DNA of 64,000 bases, from NCBI RefSeq assembly GCF_029168945.1, contig NC_083605.1, forward strand, positions 31,757,280-31,821,279. Reading direction: 5' to 3'. Shown here one piece after another: positions 33,754-46,171 of this stretch; within the stretch, counting starts at the first letter, position 1; every line of letters starts with the position of its first letter. The DNA comes from Cannabis sativa. Taxonomy: Eukaryota > Streptophyta > Magnoliopsida > Rosales > Cannabaceae. The notes beneath the pieces were generated by a model, which was not told the origin of the DNA, did no database searches, and was given only the letters and a program-made list of their open reading frames with translations. The position numbers and the translations under genes were made by a program.

Positions 33754-34777
33754 GCCCCCATTTTTTTAAGAGGAAATTACATTGTATACCTACTTTGCTA
33801 TATTTATTTTAATTTTTACCTCCATTTTTAAATTTTTTTAGATATATACCCACTTTTATGGATGATGTGCCCATTTAATCCATTATGTTATGTAAATTAT
33901 GTGCTAGAATTAAGTAGAGAGTGAGGGTATATTAGGCAATCCATTAAAAAAAGTGGGTATATTTTAATAAAAAAAATAATATGAGGATATTTTTGATTAA
34001 TGGATACAAAATAGAGGTATTTTTGTCAACTTATCCCTTTTTTTAAGGCCCAGTTTTTTTTTTTTTTTGAAAGAAAAAGCCTATTTTTGCCTCTTTTTTC
34101 CTATTATGTATACATAAATAAAAAAATTATAATGGAAAATTTATGAATGAATCTTAAAAAAAAAAAGCTAGTAATAGAATTATAGTTTTAATATATACGA
34201 TTTTTTTTTTCTAAAGAGCTCAATTTTAAAATTTTGCCCCCAAAATGCTTGGGCCTGCCTTGCTAAGAAGACCCGAGATCGATCGACAGATCGATGGATA
34301 TATTATCGATCCGCATGAACGAGAAATGGGTTTGGCTGAGTACTTCATCAATCCAGGTGATCGACCTAACGATCGTTTAATAGGAAAAATCCGAGCCAAC
34401 ATTCAAATAATATCATTGAGTCGGTTGAGCTAGTTATTTCCCTCCCTTACGATCAAATGGTATAAATATATATAGGTAGAATTAATAAGTAATAAAATAG
34501 TCCATTCTCTATAACTCACTCTCTCATTTTCCTTCTCACTAAATTCTTTCTCTTACTTAAGTATCAGAGAGTCTTCTGCATGAAAGCCCTCAGAGCTCCA
34601 AATTAGCTAAGACGGACAGAAGGACCCTCAAAAAGGCGGGGATCTAGCGAAGAATCGAGGCACTTGTCTATTTTTGGCAAGTCACCATCGTACAATATTT
34701 GGACCTCAACAATTAAATTAAGATTCTTTTGAAGTTATAATCAAGTCATCAATAGTATCAGTCTTTCTTTCGAAGTC
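33754..34777. other. Spacer with LTR-like block
   Basis: No gene is seen. 34240-34700 contains a TATA-like stretch (GGTATAAATATATATAGG near 34459) and LTR-like sequence downstream. No second copy was found in the window. Confidence 0.3.
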
Positions 34778-34885
34778 TTAGGCTATGTTTGGTAGGAAGG
34801 AGAGAGAGTAGGATGGATGGAGATTGTAGAAATGATGGGGAGTAGGAGGGATGGAGAGGATATTTGTTATTCTTTGTGTTGTTTG

Positions 34886-35785
34886 TGTTATATTATTTTA
34901 TATAATATAATATGTAGATTAAATAATTAAGTTATAAATAATTAAGTGTGACAAAGTATTTATTTTGTCAAATTGTAACATACATTATGGAGTTACAAAA
35001 TTTGTGTAGAATGATCTCAAAATAGGAGTTGCAAATCCTTTAAATTGATGATCACTTGAATATGTAACTCTCATCTCTTTTTTCACTCTTAAATTAGTAA
35101 AAGATGTTACTAATTGTTTATGAATGTGAATGAATGATAGTTATTGAAAATATTGTTGTTGGAGACTTGATTTATTCATTTATAAGGTGTATAAATGGTT
35201 CAAAATCAAGTGGGAATGATTTGGAATACTTTGGAAAAGAATTGGCCAAAGCTGAAAAAAATAGTAACTAGTAACTAGTTACTGTTTTTTTAGCATATTA
35301 TTGCCCACGTTTTTGAAAGTTTGAAAGCCTTTGTAACAGCCCAAAACTCTTCCAAATCACCCAATTAATAACATAAATGCCCAATTTATGATTGGTAACA
35401 TCCAAGGGCTTTATGGTGATCATTCATGTTCATATGAGAGTGAAAACTCTATAAATAGAGGCCATATTGTTCACTTGCATAAGAAGTGGTTGAAACCATT
35501 TGTTGTGGTTAGAACCTTGTGAGGATATGCTCATCCTTATACACTAGGCTGAGCATATGAGGCTTGATAAATCCTTAAGAGCATTTCTAGAGTTTCCCTA
35601 AGTGTCCATATGAGGGAGGAAATGACTTTTAGGACAAAGGTCCTTGAGCCTTGGTCAAGCTTTTTGTGTGTTATCCTTCTTCTTTTCTAGATTTCTTGTA
35701 ATCTTGATGAAATACTTTTATTTGTATTTTGAGTATTTTGATTGTAATCCTCTTATTCTCTCTTGTAATGAGAATTTTTCCAACA
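34886..35785 (+). repeat. 5' LTR of the LARD-like element
   Basis: Contains a TATA box (TATAAATA at 35450-35457, in CTCTATAAATAGAGG), which would start transcription about 300 bases before the LTR end. It also contains the palindrome GTAACTAGTTAC near 35271-35282. Confidence 0.93.
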
Positions 35786-36783
35786 ATCTAAAAGTCATTT
35801 ATGTGGCATATTCTTTTTTCTAAAAGACATGCCATGGAGGCCAAACAATCAAAGAAAATTATCCATGAGGGAGAGCATCAATCAAGATCATGAGAAGAAA
35901 AATAATGTGGTAAGAGATTCAAGCCATCCATGGGTAAGCATGGTGGATTTATTTTATGATATCTTATTTATTTAATAGTAATATATATTAACATATTCAT
36001 ATGATGAGATATGATATTTTGGTATAAAGTTTTTACATGTTAATATATATGATATGTGTATATTATATTATTATATATAGTGATATATAATATTATAATT
36101 GAGATTATAACATATTATTATATGTATATATGTGAGAGAGATATATATATATCATATAATATGTGACATATGTGAGTTATATGTATATTATATGATGAGC
36201 ATGAGATATAATTACATATATATATATATTTGTGAGAATAAATATGTAGAAATTGTGATTTCTATATACATGCATATATGATATATATTATGTGTATATG
36301 ATATATATTGTGTATATGCATATTATTGTATTTGTATGTTATATATATATAATATGTAACATATATATATATTTATTGTGGAATTAATATTGATATTTTG
36401 TGTATGTTATTTATGATAGTATGGTAACATATATACAATATTAATTAACATAAAATTATTTGAGAGTTATAATTTTATGGGAGTTATATATTAATTTTGT
36501 GTATTAATATATATATATATAAATTATCATATTAATATATGTACTATATGGTATGATAATGGAGATGATGAGAAAGAAAATGTGTTCATTCTATCATTAT
36601 TATTATGAGATTATATTGTGATTAAAGATAGTTACTTAGAAATGAAGTTCCATTTTGGTGATAATAATCTCATTTTATGAGATAAGAAAAAGTGAACTAT
36701 GTGAGTTACACTTTTTTGTGTTTGTTCATTTCATAGCAAGAGCAAAGTGATCAAAGTGGGTCTAAATTGTAAAATGAGCTCAT

Positions 36784-37036
36784 ACAATTGGAAGGACAAT
36801 TTTAGACTCAAAGAAAGTGGATCATTGTGGATTCAAATAATGAGATAAAAGATTATAAAATTGGAGAAGCAATTTTGAATCTTAAAAAGTAAAGTGGTGA
36901 AACAAAATTGATGAGAAGTAATTTTGTTAACTTTGGACTAATCTCAATGAGGAGATAACCATAAAATTGAAGAAGCAATTTTATCATTATGTGAATTTTG
37001 TATTATCTATTAACAAATTTTAAGTATAATTTTGTT
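36784..37036 (+). repeat. Hairpin array I (AAAATTG / CAATTTT) in the LARD interior
   Basis: Five short inverted repeats of one design lie about 45-75 bp apart: near 36784-36804, 36857-36876 (AAAATTGGAGAAGCAATTTT), 36901-36928, 36961-36984 and 37012-37036. The loops are mostly GA-rich, around 6-10 bases. Confidence 0.7.
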
Positions 37037-37336
37037 AATAAAGGACAAATAATGGATAAAATATTCTATTAATTTGTAAGTGGTATTTGGAGAGATTATC
37101 ATGTGATATCGAAAGGTTCATGATAATTTTGAGTGCACATTATTTTGAAAGATAATGTGTAGAGAACAAAATAAAATAAAGAGATTTATTTTAAAGTGAT
37201 ATGTGGTATTTTAACTTTATAGTTAAATGTGGGGGTGAGATTTGAGTTTAATCAAATTTATTGAGAAATTATTGATTATATATATGTGGTTTTGAATTTA
37301 ATATTCTAAATTAATATTTTGCTATGTGCATATGTG

Positions 37337-37603
37337 AAATTTTGACATATTTAGTGTCAAAATTTGGTGGTAATAATTTCAAGAAGGAAATTAAATTTAA
37401 GATAGTGGGGGTGCATACTCCAATATGAGAAGTTTAGACATATTGAGTATCTAAAACTAAAAATGTATATATTTGAAATATATGCTTGATGTCTTAAATA
37501 TAGTATAACTTTGACATGTTTGATGTGTAAAGTTAAGTGTGTAATTTAGACATGCTTGGTGTCTAAATTAATGTTTAATTTTGATATGCTTGATATCAAA
37601 ATT
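37337..37603 (+). repeat. Hairpin array II (GACAT / TGTC) in the LARD interior
   Basis: Inverted repeats with a shared core lie at 37337-37365, 37431-37458, about 37470-37500 (weaker), 37506-37535, 37543-37569 and 37577-37603. Stems of 9-12 bases (AATTTAGACAT paired with GTGTCTAAATT) enclose loops related to GCTTG or TTTGA. From 37431 on, the centres are about 35 bp apart. Confidence 0.75.
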
Positions 37604-38458
37604 ATTGAGAATTTGAGTTGTGTGAAAATTAATCTTTTATGATTGAATTTTCAAAGCTTAAGTACTTAAGGAGAAAAGTGGTCACAAAGTGAACACTATA
37701 TATTTTGGCTAGCATGATTCGTTTGGAATCAAAAGTGTGAGGTTAACAAATCGCTTAATCTTCATACAAGATTAAAGCATGAATTTCGAGGGATGGGACC
37801 TAAACTCCCTTAGCAATTTGCTCGTTGATGGTAACCTATCTTAACACTAGTAAAAATCTAGTCTTAAGTTCAATAGGTAATAACAAATCAATAGAGTGAA
37901 TGTGGTACTCAATTGTCCCATCTATGGATGAGTACATGTGGTGAAAATTGAGGGTTAAAACTGAAAGATTTTTTAATGGAGCTTAAGCTTAAGAAAACTC
38001 ACTTAAGCTTAATAAAGTGTAAGTATTGTGAGACACTAAAACTCCACCTATATGGACTAGGGGTGGTGCCGCCTCTTATGAGAATTGGGAATTATTCTCT
38101 AGAAAGTCCATGAATTGGATTTGTGCACATGGCCATTAACGGTGCAAAAGCAATCCATAAGGTTCTTGAGTGAACATAGCAAATGTGTGTGTGTTATCAC
38201 CGGTTTGTTATCAAGAAATAGTGGTTCAATGCTACGGCAACCAAAATTTCGATAAACTTTGTGATAATTACACTAAGGTAAAATTCAAGTCGAAAGACAT
38301 TTTATACTATGCACAAATGCAATGGTTTCTATTAGAGTGAAGTTATTTAATCAAGTGGGGGAATATTATATTACTCCATAATATAATGTTTGATTGATTA
38401 AATAAAATGTTGTGTTACAAAATTATTTGATGAGATATTATTTAATCTAGTGGGGGAA

Positions 38459-39358
38459 TGTTATATTATTTTATATAATATAATATGTAGATTAAATAAT
38501 TAAGTTATAAATAATTAAGTGTGACAAAGTATTTATTTTGTCAAATTGTAACATACATTATGGAGTTACAAAATTTGTGTAGAATGATCTCAAAATAGGA
38601 GTTGCAAATCCTTTAAATTGATGATCACTTGAATATGTAACTCTCATCTCTTTTTTCACTCTTAAATTAGTAAAAGATGTTACTAATTGTTTATGAATGT
38701 GAATGAATGATAGTTATTGAAAATATTGTTGTTGGAGACTTGATTTATTCATTTATAAGGTGTATAAATGGTTCAAAATCAAGTGGGAATGATTTGGAAT
38801 ACTTTGGAAAAGAATTGGCCAAAGCTGAAAAAAATAGTAACTAGTAACTAGTTACTGTTTTTTTAGCATATTATTGCCCACGTTTTTGAAAGTTTGAGAG
38901 CCTTTGTAACAGCCCAAAACTCCTCCAAATCACCCAATTAATAACATAAATGCCCAATTTATGATTGGTAACATCCAAGGGCTTTATGGTGATCATTCAT
39001 GTTCATATGAGAGTGAAAACTCTATAAATAGAGGCCATATTGTTCACTTGCATAAGAAGTGGTTGAAACCATTTGTTGTGGTTAGAACCTTGTGAGGATA
39101 TGCTCATCCTTAGACACTAGGCTGAGCATATGAGGCTTGATAAATCCTTAAGAGCATTTCTAGAGTTTCCCTAAGTGTCCATATGAGGGAGGAAATGACT
39201 TTTAGGACAAAGGTCCTTGAGCCTTGGTCAAGCTTTTTGTGTGTTATCCTTCTTCTTTTCTAGATTTCTTGTAATCTTGATGAAATACTTTTATTTGTAT
39301 TTTGAGTATTTTGATTGTAATCCTCTTATTCTCTCTTGTAATGAGAATTTTTCCAACA
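38459..39358 (+). repeat. 3' LTR of the LARD-like element
   Basis: Same length as the 5' LTR, with three substitutions (a GAAAG/GAGAG, a CTTCC/CTCCC-type and a TTATAC/TTAGAC difference). Confidence 0.93.
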
Positions 39359-39676
39359 GTTTGGTGTTAGGAGTATATGTAGAAAGATAGAGAGTAAAAT
39401 AAATATTAAAATTACTATTTTATCATTTTAATATAATTATATATTATTTTTTTAAGGGTAGAAAATATATTTTGTATAATTTTTTTGTCTTTTTTTTTGA
39501 ATTTCTCCATGTTAGGGATGAAAAATAATGTGTTCGGAGGGAGACCCTCTCCTTCCATCTCTCCTCTCCCTTCTTCTCTCCCTCTTGCCAAACAAAAGAA
39601 TTCTCCAATCCCTCTATCCTTCTCCCTCCACCCCTCTCCCTCCCTCCTTCTCTCTCCTCTACCAAACATAGTGTTA

Positions 39677-42434
39677 GTCTATATATATCTATGCTCTGTA
39701 TATATATTGTATTTAAGGATATGATATTTCTAATAAGTTTATTGACATTTCATTTCATTACTCCTATGCTAGAAACTAATAGCACTTAATTAATTAATTC
39801 TTTGAAAAAAGAATCATAGTGGGTATCGTTATTGCATGTATTAACTTATGTATTCGAGTTTAACCACTTGCAATGCTTCAGTGCACATGAGTGTTGGAGG
39901 TGGGTTGATTCGGGTAAATACGATGTAATATATAAACGCTTGAATCAAAAAAAAAACTTATGTATTCGAGCTGATACTCATAACCAATGATAGTTCGTTT
40001 TTTTTTTTGAAATTTTTTTTCTACTTGATTTAAGGTGGTCAAAGTTTCTCTATTATTAGTATTATTATTTTTTTATATATAGAATTTGGAATTGACAAGG
40101 TTGTTAATAACATAAAAACCAATCCACATGTTGCCTAAAATTTGGTTGTCATATCCATACATTAACCTATAATTGATAATTGTATGAATATCTGTCTTAT
40201 TATTACTATACTTATGTAAGATACGTACATAATACATTACAATAATTATTACGTACGTACATATATTTAATCAATTGTACTACGTATTATTACAAGTTAC
40301 AATAATTGAAATATAGCTTTAACACATGACATAATAGAATTCAATTAAATGTAGTAAGTAGACGAATAATATCTACAGTATATATATTATATAAGTAGAA
40401 ATAAGCAGAGATTTATATTTAAATCTCCATAACGACCCACTACTGTAAAATAGCATATATTGATATTATAATAAGGTCGAGGAGAAATGAAATTAAAGCG
40501 GGGCCATTTATAATATTATTTTAGCACATTAAAAAAATATATTTATATAATTATTTACATATTTTCAAAGACAAGGCATTAATTACGTAATTTCTGTGAT
40601 ATAATAATATAAAAGAAGAATCTCTGCTCTGCATCATCATATCATCATCATCAGCAGTTATTAATTAATTCCATACAAGATTTCCATGAAAAAATATTAA
40701 AAAAAGAAAGAAATTAATTCCACTCAAGATAAGCAACTAACCTGGTCTGGTCAAATATTTTATATAATATGTACTTTCACACTAATTTGATGAATATTTA
40801 TTTTTTATATAAATATATTTAATTAGTCGGTGAAGGACAAATACTGCTGGCATTTCATATGAGAAACTATAGTGAATCAATTAATCATCATGTGCCTCCA
40901 GTTATTTCAAACACGCCTTAAGTTTCAAACTTCAAATTCAACCTCATTATTATATAATATGTTCATATTATATAAATATATATATATTTATATAATGTCA
41001 GCCCCCTAGATTAAATTTTTCTTAGCTTTAGTGTAATTTTTTTTACCAATGGTGTTGTAGAATCAGTCTGTGGACATACTGCAGACTCTGTTCTTACTAT
41101 TGATTTTGTATTATTATAATTATTTGGGAAGTGATATACAACAGAAACTGAACTTTGTTTAAAGTATAGGTATTAATATCTTCCAACCACCTAATCAGAC
41201 GCTGAAATGTAGTCTCAATTTATTTCTAATTCGATTATTATTGAACATTTTAAATACATAATAGCAATGCTCTAATAATAAAAGTATGACCTTTGTAACT
41301 TATTATTGTAAGAATGAGATAATTATCAGTGTTTAAATTTAGAGAAATATTATTAATTAAGTAGTACTATTGGTATCTAATACATTTTTTAATAATATTA
41401 TACCACTATTACAAAAATTAAATATCTAACTCTAGTAATAATTTTTAAGAAATACACTAACTAATCAAAAAATATTACTTCTAAATAGTGATAATATCAC
41501 TTCTAAATAGTGATAGACAGTTACTTACTAATACTTAATAGTAATGCTCTTTCATATTGGATAAGATTATCATTAATTACCCGGATCACCTTCTTGGAAT
41601 ATCTCACTTAATTAGTATGCAAATATGTCTATAATCTTAATCTGTTCTCCTAATTTTTTTTTACTGAAGACCTTAAATTAAAAGTCAGTGAATGTATGCC
41701 ACTTGTGATGCGAAATCTTGCCCCACGTGGCTTTGAATGAAACTTTAGTTTCTCCCCCAATAATTACATACCACTATGTTTAATTAATGCTATTAAAACT
41801 AAAAATAAGCTTTGTTAAAAAAATAAAAAAAATAATAAGCTCGAGAGAGAGAGGGTGAGATCCAATTAAGAAAAAGTCAACCGTAATATAGAAAAGGACC
41901 ACATTAACCTTATGATTATCTCATCTCACCAAACTCAAGAATTTATTATGATCAAGTGAGAGAAGCATATTTCCAGCAAAAAAAAGAAAAAAAATGAGAA
42001 GAGCATATACTTAACATATTAAATGTCTTGTAAATTTTGTATTACAAGAGAAAAACCATTTTCTTTTAAGCTTCTAATAACTTCAAAGCTATCAGCCAAA
42101 GAACAAAGATTGACCTGCACAGGCGAAAAAACCAGCTATCATTAGTACAGGTTCAAAAATTGAGTAGATATGCATATAGTAGTGGAGGTGACAAGGACAT
42201 TTTAGCAATTTATTGATAAGAAATGGACAATTCTGCCATTTCTTATAATTAAAAAAAAAAAACAATTGTTAGAATTTGGCAGTATTCTCCACCACAGCTT
42301 GCTTGATACCATATTAAAAGACTTCAAAACTAGCTTCCATTTCAAAACAAACTCTCTCTCTCTCTCTATTTTCCTCTCTTGCTTTCTTTCTTTCTTTCCA
42401 CACTTGTTACAAGTTTTGTTTAGTCTGAAGAACC
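39677..42434. other. Non-coding region upstream of the CLE gene
   Basis: No open frame or transposon was recognised in this AT-rich stretch. A long pyrimidine-rich segment (42350-42400, CT and CTTT repeats) just before the start codon of the CLE gene is probably its 5' UTR. No clear TATA box. Confidence 0.4.
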
Positions 42435-42695
42435 ATGGGAATTCAGAATCACAAGCTTCCATGTCTAGTCTTGATAACCTTGCTCATGATCAGTCAATTA
42501 TCAAGTTGTCGCCACATCAACCGAGTTAGAAGTGAATCAGCCAAGAAGGCAGACCAAAGAACAGAGCTTTCTTCTCAGTTTTCATGGCATTTATCTGCAA
42601 AATCTCCAGAGGAATCAAGATCATATGGGATTGGCCCCAAATTTGGAGCTTCCTTACGTGCAGTTCCAGGGGGACCAAACCCTCTACACAACTGA
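42435..42695 (+). CDS. CLE: CLE peptide precursor (small secreted signal)
   Basis: Single-exon gene of 86 codons. Residues 1-25 or so (MGIQNHKLPCLVLITLLMIS...) form a signal peptide with a hydrophobic core, so the product should enter the secretory pathway. A charged variable region follows (about residues 27-74). The last 12 residues, RAVPGGPNPLHN (75-86), match the CLE consensus: Arg1, Val3, Pro4, Gly6, Pro7, Asn8, Pro9, His11 and Asn12, with the stop codon directly after. CLE peptides are cut out, hydroxylated on Pro4 and Pro7, and bind leucine-rich-repeat receptor kinases to control stem-cell and vascular development. The start lies in a good plant context (AACCATGG), and length and layout are normal for the family. 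Gly5 next to Gly6, as in the CLE1-7 peptides, combined with a PNPLHN end is an uncommon mix, so I do not assign an orthologue. Receptor and tissue cannot be read from sequence. Confidence 0.9.
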   Translation: MGIQNHKLPCLVLITLLMISQLSSCRHINRVRSESAKKADQRTELSSQFSWHLSAKSPEESRSYGIGPKFGASLRAVPGGPNPLHN

Positions 42696-42957
42696 AGACC
42701 CTTATTGCAGATCTTATCAGTTCTCAGTTATACATACATTTTTGCAGTTTCTTAGTGTATATCCTTTTGTTTTTTCATTTTATGATGATCCATATCATCA
42801 TATATACAGCTGAAAAGAATGCAAGTATTGTAGGTTTTGAAAAAATTGTATTAGAATAATCGTAAAGACACCATCATTATGCCCTGAAGATGAATTATTA
42901 TATCTTGTAGATTATACTAAAAGTTCATATTTTTTTGTTCATATTCAATTATTTTCC

Positions 42958-43025
<68 letters not shown>

Positions 43026-43982
43026 AATATCCTTTTTCCCACCTGGATAATGCTGTGAATATCTTGGTCAAAGGATAGACTCTGTACTAATATGTTTAAA
43101 CCATCACAGGGGTAAGAAAAAGTTTTAGACACAATGGTTAGAATCTAAGTACAAGCAACTACTTGTTCAAACATTGGGAAAAGATTAAGATGTAATAAGG
43201 TTCCATGTGTGTGGTTAATGAAGTTCAAATTGTAAATACAAGCCCTGTGGGAGCACATAAATGAATTGCCAACTAATTTTGGCTTCATTATTTTATTATT
43301 TCTGAGACTGACTGGTGGGGTACTTGAAGTTTGCTTCCTATATATGCTTATTAAACTAATTAAAATAAAGATATAAAAATAATAATAAATTTTCATTTCT
43401 CTACGTGTTGTGGATTTTGCTCCATGAAGTCAAGCAATCTTTTTGGAAGGTTTCGGAGGTGTAACTTCCTTATGAGGGAAAAAAACAAAGAGGGAAAGTA
43501 AACGGTTTCATTATATTTGCTGTGATATAAAAGCCTAAAATATAATATCTCTCTAAGAAGATTAATCCCAGCACTTAAAACCATGTCAGTGAGTCAGTAG
43601 CTAACACCTTTATGAAGATTGATGATAGTTTAGAATGTTTAGTTGATCTTCATGAGAGATTAAGAAAGAGAATTTTTTGTGAGAAAAGTTTAAGAGAAAC
43701 TACTCTAGGATACATCAATTTCTCTACTACTAGAGTAGAATTAGATTAATAGGATGGGATTGGCTAAATTATCATAGACAGTGCTTCCCTTGTGGTTTTT
43801 TTTTTCAAAGAAAAGAAGGTTCAACAACCTTGTGGTTGGTACAAAAAGTAGCATGTTAGAAATTAATTAGATTAAGAGAAAAAAAAAATGGTTTCTCTTT
43901 ATGTTTCTACTTATGACACACAAATACTTTGTTTCAACTATACTATGATGGTTCTATCCTTTTATTTTTCATTAAAAAAAAA
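42696..43982. other. CLE 3' region and spacer
   Basis: No further gene is seen. The region holds the microsatellite at 42961-43024 and otherwise AT-rich DNA. Confidence 0.5.
42961..43024. repeat. (CT)32 microsatellite
   Basis: Sixty-four bases of uninterrupted CT, 266 bases after the CLE stop codon. Confidence 0.97.
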
Positions 43983-44379
43983 GGCTAATTAGGATTTTTA
44001 CCCCTTGAACTTTAACATGTATCAAATCATGCCCCATGAACTTTTAAGGTCGTTAAAAATGCCTCCTGATCTATTGAGATTGTTAGATTTAAGGACTTTT
44101 GTTTAATTTTAGTAAAAATGTCTAATATAGATGAAAGTTAAGGGGCATGATTTAATACATTTCAAAGTTCGAGGGGCATGATTTGGTAGATATCAAAGTC
44201 TGGGGAGCATGATTTAGTACATAAACAATCATTGAAATAGTAAAATTGAATGAAATTAGACAAAAGTCCTTAAATCTATCAATTTCAATAGTTCAGGGAG
44301 AATTTTTAACTGCCAGAAAAGTTCAGAGGACATAATTTGGTACATGTTAAAGCTTAGGGGACAAAAATCCTAATTAGCC
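43983..44379. mobile_element. Second copy of the GGCTAATTAGG foldback MITE
   Basis: The ends GGCTAATTAGG and CCTAATTAGCC and the internal blocks (TTGTTAGATTTAAGGACTTTT; AGTAAAATTGAATG) match 2891-3291, in the opposite orientation. No exact target duplication was found; the left flank is a run of A. Confidence 0.8.
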
Positions 44380-44771
44380 TAACATAGTTTGAATTGAGAA
44401 ACAACAAAAACTGAATAGAAATCCAACTGTTAGTAATTGTCCAAAGATGAGTATTTTGACAATAACCTTACTTTGATTGCACGTGCAGGACATGGCGCTT
44501 ACATGGTGTAAAACACCATTATTAGTACTTTGTAGAGACAACACAGTGTTGTGTTGCCTCAGTCATTGATTCCACACTAAGCCACAACACAAATATATGT
44601 GTGCTCCAGCACCAATATTACATAAGCTCAATGTTGCAATGCTAATTCACTGGATTTGCATTTAGAGAAATAAAGATTCAGTGTTGTGGTGCAGGCTTAT
44701 TGAGTGCCCTAGCACTAGAAATTTTCCAAAGCTATATTACTTTTCTCAAAAGGTGATATAAATAATGCTAT
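44380..44771. other. Spacer; right part duplicated at 55.5 kb
   Basis: No gene is seen. The part from 44629 on, together with the first ~65 bases of the following LTR, recurs inverted at 55396-55602. Confidence 0.5.
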
Positions 44772-45956
44772 TGTTGAAATAAAATCCCATATTAACTGTA
44801 CACTGTAAAACCAGATTATTACACAGAGATTACAATGGCAGTAAAAAAAAATTTTATGTGGCCTCAGGCCTCTATTTACCTAGACAGTTTAGTTAAGTTA
44901 GTTACAAAGTTTACTTTGTAACTAACTCTCCTATATGCACTCCTCTACCACTGTATATATAAAGCCAGAATTTTTATCAATGAAAAAAGAATAGAACAGA
45001 GCAACAGACAACAGATTAGATCAACATATTCAGCACAAAACAGATCAGTACAATTACAACAGAAAATCAAAGCCAGATTAATATTCAACAAGAAATCATA
45101 TCAGTTTAAAAGAGAAGAAACTGATTGATTTAGGGGTTCTTGGAGGAGGCTTACAATGGAGTAAGCTTTGGAACCAAGGAGGTGGTTCAGATATCCATGG
45201 CCAAAGCGTGTTGTTCATGCAAAAGAAGAGAGAAACACAATATTATTAGTACTGATTAGAGAGGAAAAACAGAGAGAAAAATAGAGAGAAAGAGGAGGAA
45301 AAATCACTGTAATATTCAGATTACCAAAATAAATACCTGTGTGTTTTGGAATCCAAACCCATTGTAATCATTTGATCATTGAAGATCCATAGTGAACGAG
45401 GCGAGCTCGAAGAGGACGTACCCGCATAAATTTTAGGGAACCTCTATAAAACTGGTGTCTTCTTCTCCTATTTTTCTATTTTTCTTACTGCTGTGGTTAT
45501 CTATTTTATGTATATGATTTTCTGGGTTGAATAGGTTCAGATTTTGGTTGATTTGATCTGGGTTGTGGGATTATTTCTGGGTTTTGTTGTTCTTCATGTT
45601 CTTCAGAGAAGAACATCGAAGAAGGAGATAGGGGGCTAGGGAGGTGAAGCTGTATTTTGTTGTTCTCTGCTAGGGTTTGATTTTTCTGGGATTGTGTATA
45701 TATGTGTCGTGTGTGTGGCTGAGTGAAATAAGAAATATAAGATAATATATATATATATATATATGAGTGTAATTGGCATTTAGGGTTTCTATTGGGATAA
45801 ACGATTTGTAGCTCAAAGATTAGTGAGCTGTCGTTTTTGGTTTTAAAAGCTGAGAGTCAAAAAGGGTCTTTGACTGAGTAAAAGGTCACTTTTGACCTTG
45901 TTTTGATTCAAGTCTTTTGCTGTGTGTAGGTTATATTCAGGGAATAATTTCCTACA
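44772..45956 (+). repeat. 5' LTR of copia element H
   Basis: Runs from TGTTGAAATAAAATCCC to GGAATAATTTCCTACA and is followed one base later by a Met-tRNA primer-binding site. It has a TATA box (TATATATAAA, 44954-44963). This LTR family differs from the common TGTTGGGTTTT family of the window. No 3' partner LTR is present. Confidence 0.85.
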
Positions 45957-45957
45957 G

Positions 45958-45970
45958 TGGTATCAGAGCC
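45958..45970 (+). other. Primer-binding site of element H
   Basis: TGGTATCAGAGCC, the standard complement to the 3' end of plant initiator Met tRNA. Confidence 0.9.
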
Positions 45971-46171
45971 AAACAAGGTACAATCTGCAGCAAAGATTAA
46001 TCAAGAAAGCATAAAGAAAGCATAAAGAAATCATAAAGAAAGCATCAAGAAACACATTCATACCAGCAAGAATTCAAAGACACAAAATCAAGATTGCAAA
46101 GAACAACACCAAGTTTTTCTAAACTCATTATCTATATAATTTCTTTAAAATTACTTTATACATATACAATT

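Larger units (their letters stand above)
34886..39358 (+). mobile_element. Young non-coding LTR retrotransposon (LARD-like)
   Basis: Two 900-bp LTRs (34886-35785 and 38459-39358) each start TGTTATATTATTTT and end TTTTTCCAACA, with perfect 5-bp target repeats GTTTG (34881-34885 and 39359-39363). A polypurine tract AGTGGGGGAA lies directly before the 3' LTR, which sets the plus strand as sense. I count three differences between the LTRs and no gaps. The 2.67-kb interior has no open frame above 60 codons and no recognisable primer-binding site for initiator Met tRNA, so it must depend on proteins from another element. The autonomous partner is unknown. Confidence 0.92.
34781..39673. mobile_element. 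PIF/Harbinger-type MITE, split by an LTR element
   Basis: The ends GGCTATGTTTGGTAG and CTACCAAACATAGTG are flanked by TTA direct repeats (34778-34780 and 39674-39676). Three-base TTA/TAA duplications are typical of PIF/Harbinger. The element is about 415 bp without the LTR element at 34886-39358. Its ends are purine-rich on the left and pyrimidine-rich on the right. Confidence 0.8.

Noticed and set aside
36784..37603. CRISPR-like array
   Set aside because: Repeats are inverted, variable and irregularly spaced, inside a plant retroelement; there are no identical direct repeats with unique spacers.
39415..39724. Three overlapping small frames rich in Gly/Arg/Glu or Ser/Pro
   Set aside because: They are translations of the pyrimidine-rich end of the PIF-type MITE.
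42202..42462. Minus-strand 86-codon frame over the CLE 5' region
   Set aside because: Its Lys/Glu/Arg-rich stretch is the antisense of the pyrimidine-rich 5' UTR of the CLE gene.
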